Source of the DNA: Stropharia rugosoannulata
Lineage: Eukaryota; Basidiomycota; Agaricomycetes; Agaricales; Strophariaceae
DNA: 64,000 nt
Assembly: GCA_028532985.1 (NCBI GenBank)
Contig: JANCIK010000003.1
Span: 1,994,001-2,058,000 of the forward strand
Direction: 5' to 3'
Part shown: positions 45,966 to 57,179 of the stretch, piece by piece
Position numbering within the stretch: position 1 is the first letter of the stretch
Layout of the letters: each line of letters begins with the position of its first letter
Position numbers and translations under genes: made by a program
The notes under the pieces: generated by a model
What the model was told of the DNA's origin: nothing
The model's input: only the letters and a program-made list of their open reading frames with translations
Databases searched by the model: none

Positions 45966-47716
45966 TTACTGCGAAAACTTTGCATCCAATAATCGTAGAG
46001 CTTCTTGGACCCCTTCAGCATGAACATGTCGTAATCTTCTCCGTCCGCACTCAAGCAAAACTTCTTGGGGGACCAACTGAGGGCGGGGAGATCCTATCCT
46101 TGCTTGCGTGAGACTGTGACTATCAACATATCGGCCAGGTGTATCTTCTGAAAGTGATGCTTGCGGTATAATCTGAACATGTGGGCCCATGCACGAGGAA
46201 CGACTTGCTACAACCTCCGCGAGAAGAGTAAGGTCTGCAAATTCAACATTTGGATGAGCTTTTAGCTTTCTCCAAGCATCATTTGTTGCAATATACTCTG
46301 AGGAACTGCGTAACGCAGTTCCTGACGTGGTACTGCTAGACGGAAACTTAGCGGCAGGACAATTGCCGCATGATCCGCCGCCACAGCAACCGGTAGATTC
46401 GATAGTCCGTGAAGGACAATTTGAGCAAATCTCCGGACCACTATTTCTTATTGCTGAACAGAAAGCTTTCCCGAATGCGTCGTCGCCGCATGCCGGGCAG
46501 TCGGACGGATCACCAGAGCAAGCAGCATTTGTATTAGACTCTCCCAATACAGCCGTGATAGGGAAGACTGAGTTTGACGACACGGCACCAGGACGGCGTC
46601 GAAGTGGCACAGGTGGTTGATAAGCAGGTAAATTATCAAGAATTGAGGCGCGTGGTATTTCTTCAGAGATAGTATTTTCGGTCCTACTTGAAATATTAAT
46701 CTGGACTGATTGATCAGAGAAGTTGTCCGTCTTGATTTCATTGGAGTCGGCAGCCCTTTCGACGACATCATGAACAGATATTTCGCGGCAAAGACAGATG
46801 GACCCGCCATCACAAAAGCCGCAACCAAGGGAAGGAAACGGGCCTAAAACGTCACCCGTCTTGACCTCAGATGAGATACTGCCGAAAGTTTCAAAAGTTG
46901 AATGATTGATAGAGTCCGAGTCGTTATAATCGACGGAGAACTGGGTGTCAGTGTGGCCGCTGGCCTCTGGACTTGATACCATGGAAGCAGGGGAAGGAAG
47001 GTGTGTATCCGGAGAGATAGAATGGTGATTCGGTACTTGTGGTTCTGTCCGCAATTTCTTCTTCGATTGGGGAGACTGGTAAGAGGTAGCTAAAGAGGGA
47101 TCATCTCTCCAGCGCTTTTTCTTTGCCTGTGGCTCGAGTGAGGTGGCAGTAGCTTGGTGGCTAGCCTGCGCTTCAGCTAATTTTTCTTGCAGAATTGAAT
47201 TTTCTTTCCGCAGTTTTTCATTCTCTTCCTTGAGGCGCTTAGCAATGTTCTGTAAAGCGACATTTCGCTCTATCTCTCCCTGTTCGTATAATTGAATGCG
47301 AGCCTGTAACTCAGAAAGTTGTGATTGCTTCCTTTCCCTGAAAGCCCGTTGAGCAGCCCTTGTAGAATAAGTAACGTAATGTTGAATTAAGCATTTGTAG
47401 AATCTCTTGCAATAAATGATGGAAGTATGTACCTATTCTGGATGCGGCGACCTTTCACGTCAAGCTAAAATCGCTTGAGCAGCTCTTCGCATCAGAAGTA
47501 TCAAAGATTGAAACGTACCTCTGATTCATCCTTAGAGGCGACCGGTATGTCTTTCTTTGGTTTACGGCCTGGTTTAGGCTTAGGCTGAATAACCCATTCC
47601 TTAGAGGCTGATATATTCGGTGGGTAAGACTATATACGCGGGCGATTGTGTATAAAAGCAAGCTTGCCTGTGGCCCATAGCGTCGATGAAGACGACGGCA
47701 TATTCATGCTACTCAT
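45966..47716 (-). CDS. hapX: HapX-type bZIP iron-response regulator
   Basis: HapX binds the CCAAT-binding complex and represses iron-using genes, or activates iron uptake, according to iron status; nuclear. Exons on the minus strand: 47716-47668, 47607-47519, 47464-47433, 47358-45966 (520 aa). Order: the Hap4-like CBC-binding motif SKEWVIQPKPKPGRKPKK (about residue 18), the bZIP basic region GRRIQNRAAQRAFRERK, a leucine-zipper coiled coil, then the iron-sensing Cys clusters CGFCDGGSICLC, CPACGDDAFGKAFC with CSNC, and CCGGGSCGNC. The first intron (47608-47667) must be GC-AG: unspliced, the frame meets TAG at 47632-47630; spliced, the sequence reads LWATASKEW. A GATA motif lies 68 bp upstream of the ATG. 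Confidence 0.93.
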
Positions 47717-48161
47717 GGGATGTAATGAATCCCGCAGATTCGACTCCCCAATGAGCGGGAATGGTGAGAGGGGAGATCTCTTGTCTGATAAGATTTCGTG
47801 GCTTTTCGGACTCTCGGAGCTTACAAAGCTTTCCCACAAGCATAAGTACATGTAGATCTTTTGCGTAAGTAATAACAGCATACATAAGTAAGTCGTGCAA
47901 GTTTATGTAGTTGAATTGGATACCTGGCATCAATGCCCAGAGCAATATGTAGATGTGGCTCGACATTTCCCCTTGTAACAATTTCATTGACAGTACATAC
48001 CCAATATTATGTACTTTACCAAAAGACTAATAACCAGGTCCGAAGGCAAACTGGAAGGAGTCAATGTGTAAGAAATGGGCTGACCAACGCTAAGTACATA
48101 TTTTGGAGAGGGCTAGGGCAACCGTAACACTACACGATGGTATAAGCTATATAGCAGACGA
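47717..48161. other. Intergenic: hapX promoter and eIF3b 3' flank
   Basis: 445 bp between two minus-strand genes. It holds the GATA site listed separately and an ATTGG (CCAAT-box complement) near 47914. No gene is supported. Confidence 0.5.
47784..47791 (+). promoter_or_regulatory. GATA-type site TCTGATAA upstream of hapX
   Basis: tctgataa matches the core of the ATCWGATAA site bound by fungal iron-repressing GATA factors (SreA/Urbs1/Cir1 class), except that the first base is g. It lies 68 bp from the ATG, so it may be in the promoter or 5' UTR. In other fungi these factors repress hapX when iron is plentiful. Function here is inferred. Confidence 0.4.
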
Positions 48162-50757
48162 CTACTCGATAATGACCTCCTCAATTTGCTCGATGACTTC
48201 ATCGATCCAAACTTCGATTTCTTCCTGGTCATCTGCCTTGCCTTCCAACTTTTGTAACCGCTCATCTCCCAACTCCTTCTTGCGCAGAGTTCGCCATGCA
48301 TTCCACTCATCCACCAATCTCCTGCGGTGAGCAATAAGCTCGGCACTTACATTACTCTCTTCAGCCGCATCTTCTTCATCAAACGCGCGACTATATTCCT
48401 TGAGATTCCTACGAATCTGCTTCTGTTTCTCTTTGGACAAGAGCGTAGGTGGACGCGGTCTCCAAATAAACTGCTTGAATCGGTCTTGGATCTGTTTAAC
48501 CAATTCTTGGCCGCGGAAATCCCAGATCGCGTAGCCGTTTTCAAGCTGCGAAGAGAGTAAGAAGATAATTTGTGCTAACAACAGGAGCACGACAAACCGT
48601 ATGCGTCCAAGCGCTGGCGCTTGTGGCGAGATATCTGCCGCTGGGATCCCATTCAACATCAGTGACTCCATAATGGTCAGCGACTCCTAGCAACTGTATT
48701 CCACTGCCCCAATCTGCCTGGGTATCCTTGCGGTCATCGGTGTTGAAATCCAGATCCCAAAACTCAAGCTCTGATTTGCTTGACGACCCGACAGTTGCAA
48801 GAACGACATGGCGGCCGCGAGGCGACCACCTAATGGCATTACTAGTACGAGATGGGAGGGTTCCTTTGGTAAATTTTAACTTTCGAAAAACACAAAAATT
48901 AGACAGATAAAACATACGAAGAAGTCTGAAGTCATTTTTCGAATGATCCAATTGGTAAAAGCTGACATCGGTCTTGATCGTTACACCGGGACCTTGATTG
49001 CCCAAATTTGGGTCGTTGCTTGATACGATGGCAAATCGTTCGCCCTTCGGTTCCCAGGAGAAATCCATGACTGTATCTGTTGAAGAGATAGTACGGCGAC
49101 GTCTTAGATACAACAAATATCGGGTTACCTTTCAATTCAACGACTTCAACGGGATAATCCTTTTCGCGCATACGGAAGATTTCCAGGTTGCAAAATATCG
49201 ACTTCTTCGTTTTTGTGTGTCGATCAACTTTGACACATAAGAAGTCGCCCTGATTTTGCCAGTGAAGTTTACACTACGATACAGGATTAGCATAGCACTT
49301 CATACATAGTAAATATTAGACTAACCTCAGTCACATTGAACAGGTTCTTCTGTCGAAGAATAGTACGACTTGGGAAAGAAAGAAGTGTAACACGAGCAGG
49401 CTGATTCATCACCTCGGGCGTCCAGTAAACGAGCATGTTTTCACGAGTTTTCTTAGAGGTCTTAGAGCCCGTTGAACTATCTTCACGGTCCTTGTCACCG
49501 AGAGGACACCATTCAAAGTCGACTACTCCCTCTATTTTCAAGCTTTTCTTGCCTTCAAGGTACATGCTTGGGACTTCATGTACGCTGATCATTTTTCCAG
49601 GGGTAAGTCGAGCAACGTATTTATCATCAGGACTCCATTTAAGGGCAGGCCATTGCATCTGTTTTTTGCCCGAGGGAGAATCCCCGTCGTTTTGCGTGGA
49701 GAAAGTTCTCAGTAGGTCACCAGATTTAATATCCCAAACTGCAATGTTATTGCCTTCGTCATCTGGAGAGAAATATTGTGGGCCTTGAATAGCTCCTTCA
49801 GGCACTACGATAGGTTCGTTGGACCAAGTGACTAGGTATTGTTCACAAGGCGAAAAATCGATCAGCTTGACCAAAGGATGTGCGAAACGTTGCTGTGGCT
49901 TCCAAGAAGAACCGCCCCAAAGTCGAACTCCTTGGCGATGGAGAGTAGCCACGAATGTGCCTAACGGGGACCAGGCGACGTACAAGAAATCTTTCCAATC
50001 CTACCAGATCAAATTTCAGTCAGTCAGTTTGGAGCAAGTACATGTATAAAACGTACCGGTTTATATGCAACTTCCGATTGTGAAGGTTTTCCATGCCAAT
50101 TAATCAATACCTCGTCACCTCTGTAAGTCACGTATTGATCGCGGCCTTGAGGATCGGCAAGCCATGCTCTCAGATGTTCCTGTTATAATGTTGAAATCGG
50201 CAATATAAGATACAGAGAGTGGATGAAGTACCCTCGGTGTGAACTCCTCTAGCTCTGCCTCAACGTAAGTTTCATCCAAGTCTGCATATCTCTCAATCTC
50301 TGTGAACCTGTTGATCTTGAATGTGTGCTTCGCATCGAATGGATGATTCTGCATAGACGCAAGAGCGAGCTCTGCATCTTCGTAATTTTTGAATTCAACG
50401 AACATAAAGCTTTATGATACAGATGAGAAGAACATAGGAAAGGCATCATTAAACCTACTCACCCCTTGCTTTTCTTTGCTGCGTTATCCCATGGCATGTA
50501 TATATCCTCCGGTTTAAGAGCAACTCCTTTCTTAGAGAATTCCTTGGAGACCTTGGCCCGTAGCCTCTCCAGTTTGGATTCGTCAATTATGGGGAGCCCG
50601 TCGACGACCAAAACATTGTCAAATCCGTCATCATATTGGACTTGATACCTATTATTACGAGTCAGATACTGGGGAGTGCCTGTGAGAAATAGCTGCACTT
50701 GGCCTCTATGTCAGAGTAGTCGATGTCCTGCCCGCTGAGATCGATAGTTTCAGGCAT
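48162..50757 (-). CDS. PRT1: Translation initiation factor eIF3 subunit b (Prt1)
   Basis: Core scaffold of eIF3, which loads the 43S complex on mRNA. Starts at 50757 with [20 protein letters not shown]. The N-terminal RRM has RNP2-like [11 protein letters not shown] and RNP1-like GFMFVEFKN, separated by an intron. The central beta-propeller has WD-like blades ([69 protein letters not shown]). The C-terminal helix ends [15 protein letters not shown] and binds eIF3i/g in the family. At the ...DFRLLR junction the first AG gives a frameshift; the acceptor giving a 54-nt intron yields [13 protein letters not shown]. All junctions I checked keep the frame. Confidence 0.95.
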
Positions 50758-51565
50758 ATTGGAGAAAGTAGGTAAAGCGGTTATATTTTCGCGAAAGAAA
50801 AGATGGTCGGAGTTTGAAGTTGCAGTTCAGTATTTACATCTGTTAGGGATGAACAGCCGAAGTAGTGGCAATATAGCATCCAGTTGTTCCGCGCACAAGT
50901 AAGTACGGTACGAAGAGTCCCACATATTCACGTTTACACAGAATATATAGTTTAAGGCATGGTCAAAGCAGGGACGAAGCGGTTTACATTGTTACCTTCG
51001 ACAAGTTGACACCAAATTGACACCAAACTGACAAACTCAAATTTCAAACTAGTTAAGACAAAGTTAAGAAGTCTTCGGAAATGGCCAAACGTTGGTCAAA
51101 TGGGCTATGTACTGGTCAAAATATATGTTATTCCTATGTATTACGTGCGCACCAGCTATAAATTCAGCTTGAACCTTGCATACTTACTTTCAAACCTAGC
51201 TGACGATCTATTTTCTTTGATATCAATCGAATCAAGCTATTAAATTTTAACCCGATGAAGCGTCTGGCAACTTCAACCTTCGATTAGGATGTCAAGCTCT
51301 CACAACATGTGGCCGGTTATAGAAGGACGCATGATCATAACTCTCAAATAACTCTCTAAAGGACTCACATGGTTTTGATCTATTTTTAGCCCGACGTATG
51401 TACATACTCTCTCGATACCATTGAATTGTAGCTGATGACCCCCCTAGATGCCCACGAACGTGCTTCCATTTAGTCGACCGTCTTCCGACTATATAATTGT
51501 CCTCGTCCACCTGGATTTCTCGCTTCCGCCTGACCGCATCTCCCCCGGACTCGGTTTGCGAACTC
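50758..51565. other. Divergent promoter between eIF3b and the Git1-like gene
   Basis: 808 bp, AT-rich. A short imperfect direct repeat of ttgacaccaaa occurs at about 51003-51030. The minus-strand open frame 51292-51567 (91 codons) overlaps the permease start and has no recognisable similarity, so it is not called. Confidence 0.5.
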
Positions 51566-54046
51566 ATGGTGCTCTCCTCAAACTCTGTGAATACTCAGGC
51601 GTCGGATGAGAAGAACCGGATTGAAACGACTGAAGCAGAACAGCTGAAGACCGCGGATCATAACAAGAAAATATCTCTGAGCTCGTACTTTACGATTGCA
51701 GCTGCCGCCTTTGGCCTTATTAGCGATGGGTGTGAGTGAGCAATTCATACCGTAATTCGAGTTTAATCATGATACGCCGTAGATCAAAATAATTTAATGA
51801 CTATGGCAAATGTTAGTAGCAGAGGCATGTCAATTTTACCCATCTGACTGGTTCAATTACAGGTGGTTTTCAAGACACTATATCCTAAGGAGTACACAGC
51901 GGACGTATCCACCAGAGTTTCTAACTCCCTTCTTGTCGGTAAGTCGGAAAACATTTACCCCATATTTGCTCTAATCCTGACTTCTAGGAGCGATTATTGG
52001 ACAAGTTGTTGTTGGTATAATATGTGACAGAATTGGCAGGAAAGCGGCGCTTATGTTGACGACGGCACTCATTGTTCTGGGAGCAACACTGGCGACTGCA
52101 GCTCACGGTGCCGGTGGAAGCGCTCAAGGACTATTTTGGTTCTTAACGTTTGCTAGGTACGGTCAGTCGATGCACTTGTACCATCTGCTACTCATAGACA
52201 CTCATTATGGCAGAGGCATCACCGGCATTGTGGGTGTGCGCATATATAAGGCAAACTTTTTCTAATGGAATATGATATGGTAGGGCGTTGGTGGAGAATA
52301 TCCAGCTGCCTCCACAAGCGCGTCAGAAGCTGCCAACGAAAAAATGATTAAACAACGTGGACCAGGTACGTTGCGATTATCTCCGCCTCTGGATTTCACC
52401 TAACTGTAAAATCCTAACAGTGTTCATCATGGTGACAAACTTTGTATTAAGTGTACGAGAACACCATCTGCTATTTTCTCATCACAGCCAACTTATTTGC
52501 GTCTGAAACAGTTTGGAGGACCACTAGCCGTGTCAGTGTTTTTAATCGTCCTATCTGCCGCAGGAGAGAAAAATTTGCAAACTGTATGGAGGGTCTGCTT
52601 TGGTGTTGGCATTGCTCTGCCTTTGACGGTTTTCTACTTCCGGGTGCGGATGTTAACGACTATGCTTTATCGTAACGGAGCTATAAAAAGTGATTTATCC
52701 CGATGACTTTATGGCTATCGTTCACTTACAGAGTATTCAGCGAGGGTTCCTTATAGTCTTGTCATCAGACGTTATTGGAAAGCTATGATTGGAACTTGTG
52801 GGGCTTGGTTTGTACATTCTTCACGATTCAAGTATAGTTAACTTTACTCATTTGTGCTGATTACAGGTTCTTATATGATTTTGTAAGATGATTATGTGTC
52901 ACTGCAGGATATAGTTAGTGACCAATCACCAAAGATCACATTCCCGAACGGCGTGTTCTCTGGAACAATTATTGCCAGTGTCATTCACGATGGCAATATC
53001 AAACGCACAGCCGAATTTCAGCTGCTTTTAGGTTCCATAGCACTACCGGGAGTCATTATTGGCGCCTTTTTATGCAATCCACTTGGCCGACGTAATACAG
53101 TGAGGGATAGCCTAATAGGCTTGTGCACTTCCAATGAGCAGTCACAGTACTAACCCTACCCAATGCAGATGATGTTAGGATTCAGTGGATATCTAGTATT
53201 TGGTACGCCTGCAGCTCCGAGCCATTTGTTGTTGCAACATTTTAACGTCATTTAGGGCTCATTATTGGTCTGTCGTACGATAAAATCACAAAAATTATTC
53301 CGCTTTTCGTAGTTTTGTGAGATTGAGACAATTTTCTTTACGAGTCCATTTACTGACGATTTCCTCAATAAGTTATGGTCTAATGCAATCTGCCGGAAAC
53401 TTGGTGAGATTCTTGCTCTTATATCCATTAAATACATTACATTCTAATTTTTGACTCAAGGGTCCTGGTGACATGTTGGGACTCGTGAGTGCAGAGTAAG
53501 TAGCCAAACATAGTCTTTTAAATCAGAACAGCTGACATAGCTTACTTGTGGACCGGCTTAAGGTCCTACCCCACGCCAATTAGGTACGTTGAATTTGACT
53601 GTAAGTACTTTTTTGCTCACATAAATGATTAGGGGGACATGCTATGGCCTATCAGCTGCGGTAGGGAAGGCTGGCGCAGCAATTGGCACCCAAGCCTTTA
53701 CTCCAATTCAAATTCATTTAGGCAAGAAGTAAGCTGCATCGTTTGGCATAGTATACGTTGTTGGAATGGCTGATTTCTTCCCGAAAGGTGGACATTCATA
53801 GTTGCTGGTCAGTGAAGCAATTCATGCCACGTAGTCTCAAAGTTAATGAGCGTTGAAGCAATATGTGGGGTCACCGGCATATTGGTTACTTATTTCTTTG
53901 TCCCGGATATGACAGGTGTGGACTTGGCGGATGAGGATCGTAAATTCATGGAATACTTGGAAGGGAATGGCTGGACTGGATCAGTCGGAGAAGATAATTC
54001 AGAAATCGACAGCTTACCTGGCAATGAAAAGCGAAATTCAGATTGA
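51566..54046 (+). CDS. Git1-like MFS transporter (glycerophosphodiester/phosphate family)
   Basis: 12-TM major facilitator permease. The closest remembered families are fungal Git1 glycerophosphoinositol permeases and related phosphate:H+ symporters. About 17 exons; each junction I traced keeps the frame. Order: cytosolic N-terminus, then YFTIAAAAFGLISDGYQNN (TM1), VVVGIICDRIGRKAAL (MFS loop 2-3 D-R-x-G-R-[RK] motif intact), GITGIGVGGEYPAASTSASE (TM4), a central loop KKYSARVPYSLVIRRYWKAM, WFLYDFITFPNGVFSG (TM7), CNPLGRRNTMMLG, NLGPGDMLGLVSAESYPTPIRGT and TM12 VTGILVTYFFVPDMTG, with tail DLADEDRKFMEYLEGNGW. Substrate assignment is inference. Confidence 0.85.
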
Positions 54047-54377
54047 CGACTCTGTACTTATTTTACTAGATCTTACTGCAAGCTTCGAGTCAGGTTATAC
54101 GCTAGTGTCATACATAGCATTTACCGCAAGTCCATATACATACAGTCCAATATGTATTATTGTTTATGCCATCTAGTTTAGTATACATGAAAGTTTTCAG
54201 CTGAGTTACAGTAAATTGGCAGTAAAGCTGCATGTCACGGTTGTAAAGAAGCTTTTGATTCTGTGACGGATCATAGACTCGTCGATCAAATAGCGGACCG
54301 ACTTTCTTGCCGAGGATTCACTGTTACAATTGGCGTTGCATTGACGCTCTGTCTCTTAACCTACTTCATACAGTATA
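54047..54377. other. Intergenic between the Git1-like and SLS1-like genes
   Basis: 331 bp between two plus-strand genes: 3' UTR then promoter. No further feature seen. Confidence 0.45.
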
Positions 54378-57021
54378 ATGTTTCTCTCGCGGTTTCGCCA
54401 TACAAGCCCTCGTTCTGCTCTCTATGCAAAGATCCAGTCTTTCAATGCCTGCCGGCATTATTCAACAAATTTGCTCTCCCGGGTTCATACTCATGTTGAG
54501 CAATCTAGTTCAGTTGTTGGAGCAAGTGCAGACGCTTCCAAAGTAGCATCTACAATAGAAGGGCTTCCAACGGTGTCATCGTCCTCTTTCTCGGTAAATT
54601 CTCTGAATCTTGTTCATATCCGGGCCAACGTTTCCTGAAGAATTAATCGTTCAATCAGCAGAACAACCTCCAGGAGAAAAAGAAACTTGCAAAACCCAAA
54701 GCATCGAAGAAAACACGGGCCAATTCTTTCCAAGTTCTTCCTCCACCTCCTCAAAAAATAGAAACATATTTGCATAAGCTCGAATCCGGACCAAAATCTT
54801 TAACCTTGGACGATGTAGAGAGGTTACGTCCAGACCTGGTCACCGACGCCTGGTCTTGCGATTACGAAAATGACTATAACACTAATGCAGACCACTTGCT
54901 TCGTTCGTTTAACTTGCCGCAATTGAAAAATATCCACGACTTATATTTCATTCCGAGTCTTCCTTCCTCACTCCAAAGGAAGAATGTCTATGTCGAAAGC
55001 ATACTCAGGCATTGGGGATGGAAACCAATATCAGAGGTCAAGGAAGATATTTCGGATAAGACAATGACAACAGAAATGAGTACGTCTTCAGTATAATATT
55101 TCTATGTTGAATGTTGACGTGCCTGAGTAGATTTCCCGCTTACTAAAGAAGAGGCTTTCCTTCTCATGGGAAAAGGTGCTTCTACATAGTGAAACAATTC
55201 AAAAATATACTGAAGAAGGTATATGTAGAGGGTGCCGAGCTACTGAATCTAGCAAAGCGATACAATGTGCATCTGTCGTTTACCGAACATCCTTTAACGC
55301 TCAGAGCGAAAGGTCTTCAAGGATCTCTCAAGCGTCTTCGTGGCTATATAGATAGTTTTAAAAAAGTGAGTAATCAGAACTCGGCCCAGCTTGCACTCGT
55401 TAAGTTCATTGGTCAAAAGGACATTGAAGTGGAAATAACATCTTTACCGCTCAATGGCACTCTGGCATTTGAAACGGCGAAACTAATATCTCGTCTCTCT
55501 GGAGCTCATCTAATTTCTGAAGATACTAAGGTCACATTGCCGATAATTACTCGTTTTGAATTCATCATCTCATGCTTTCTAGTTACGGATAACTTTCCAC
55601 AAAAGCCAACCACACACCTCATACGTTGCCAAGCGCCTCACAGCACAAGCAGTATATAAAGTATGTGACACCGTTTCCGAGCTCTGGCGCGACTCATGGC
55701 ATATGCTTAAGGAATCAACACAACCTATCGTTGTAGCCCAAGGGGTTTCTCTTGGTTCTGTGGCATCTGGCTCTGCCCAAAAATATTCTTTGTATCCGTT
55801 TACACCCAATCAGCAAATAACATGGCAGTTCTCCCCATTCAGTAGCTTCCGCCTTCGCCGAGTGGCTCATCCATTAGACATTTTGCATAGAAGCTCACTG
55901 GAAAACCACTCGGTTATACCTTTTCATTCTATGACGGAGTGAGTATTCTCTTGATATCGTTGCGTGTTTTATTAATTTTACAATGCGCAGGTTACGATCA
56001 CAACTTACATCACATGCATCAGATCCTTCGGTATTCAATGTTGAAATTAGCGCTTGGTCAGTAGTATACTAATCTTTTGAAGTATATCTTAATAATATTG
56101 GATAGTACGGGCCATTTTTTGTTTTTGACTCCTTCCAGACCACAGACATTCCAACCCTCAATTGCCGGGCAACGGAGTATTGACGATATTCAGGAGTGGA
56201 TTAAGCAATCCCCTGACACCACGAGTTTCAATAACAGGTTATTGGTTTATCGATAATTTATTCCTACTTTAACACTCACAACACATGCAGCATTCCACTC
56301 ATCGTGTCATCAACGCCGGCTTACAGGACTCAAAACTTACGGAAACTTGTTTATGTAGAGCGGTTAGAAGAAGGAAGCGGTCACAATTTGGCACAAGTTC
56401 TTCAGCTGGAACTCTTATCGAGCTCTACTTCTGCTGAGCCGGACGTAGGACTTGCTGCAAAATGTTATATCAGCACTGCATCTGGCGTCAACTGCATAAT
56501 TCCAGAACGGTAAGTCCTTGGACAAGTAAGCGTAAGCAGAAAGTGACATCATAGTCATCTAGGTTTACGGACCTGCAATTTTCGGCAACGAAAACGCAGC
56601 ATTTGCCTTTGGAAAATATCCCAAAGGAATTGTTGAACTGCATTACAGCCGGAGAATCAGAGTAAGTTATCTTGCTAAGATCATAATGAGGTCTAATAAT
56701 TCATCGAATTTTGTCTAGCAGGGAGATTGCACCACTGTTGTTGACGTTCGGCAGTAAATATACTTTGTGCTCTGACGAACGTATCTATCGGGAGTTCAAG
56801 ACGATTTCCCTCAACAACAAAGATATCAACTTCATCACTGAAACATCATCAGACATAGACATAGACTTGCAAAAGACTGTTTGCAAGGTAGGCCAGATCC
56901 GATCCGTCCATTTCTTTTCCTATCTGACAAGTCCAATAAGGTTACTTGTGACAACCATCAGTCTCAGGAAAGCTGGGACTCTTTTTTGGGCACCTGCAAC
57001 ATTATCTCCACTTTAACATAG
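54378..57021 (+). CDS. SLS1: SLS1-like mitochondrial inner-membrane-associated regulator
   Basis: Yeast Sls1 couples mitochondrial transcription to translation at the inner membrane. Begins MFLSRFRHTSPRSALYAKI, rich in Arg/Ser without acidic residues, a presequence. Exons traced: 54378-54593, 54659-55079, 55131-55175 (45 nt), 55229 onward, and a last exon from 56941. Family-like blocks: KKTRANSFQVLPPPPQKIE, then KEEAFLLMGKEGAELLNLAK and RYNVHLSFTEHPLTLRAKGL across two introns (KH-like GxxG region). The final intron (56888-56940) has the branch-like ctgac and joins ...QKTVCK to VTCDNHQSQESWDSFLG; reading through it also stays open and stops at 57016. It is convergent with SPB1. Assignment is from motif memory, so the function is moderately sure. 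Confidence 0.72.
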
Positions 57022-57179
57022 AGCAATAAAACTTGGATTTTGTAACTTATAGCTTATAGTAATAGAGTTTAGATGGTGCATTCGTAACCCAGGAGATAAA
57101 TCACAGGACCTATTCACTGTACTAATATCCGACATGCACATCAGCCTGCATAGTACACGTCTAACAAGTAATACAGCGA

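Noticed and set aside
47608..47716. In-frame TAG in the hapX N-terminus as a sign of gene decay
   Set aside because: A consensus GC-AG intron of normal length removes it and restores the CBC-binding motif.
51003..51030. Short repeated ttgacaccaaa near the Git1-like promoter
   Set aside because: Only two imperfect copies of 11 bp; too little to call an operator or repeat element.
51292..51567. 91-codon minus-strand frame between eIF3b and the Git1-like gene
   Set aside because: Overlaps the permease start codon, has no similarity I recognise and lies in a promoter region; not enough to call a gene.
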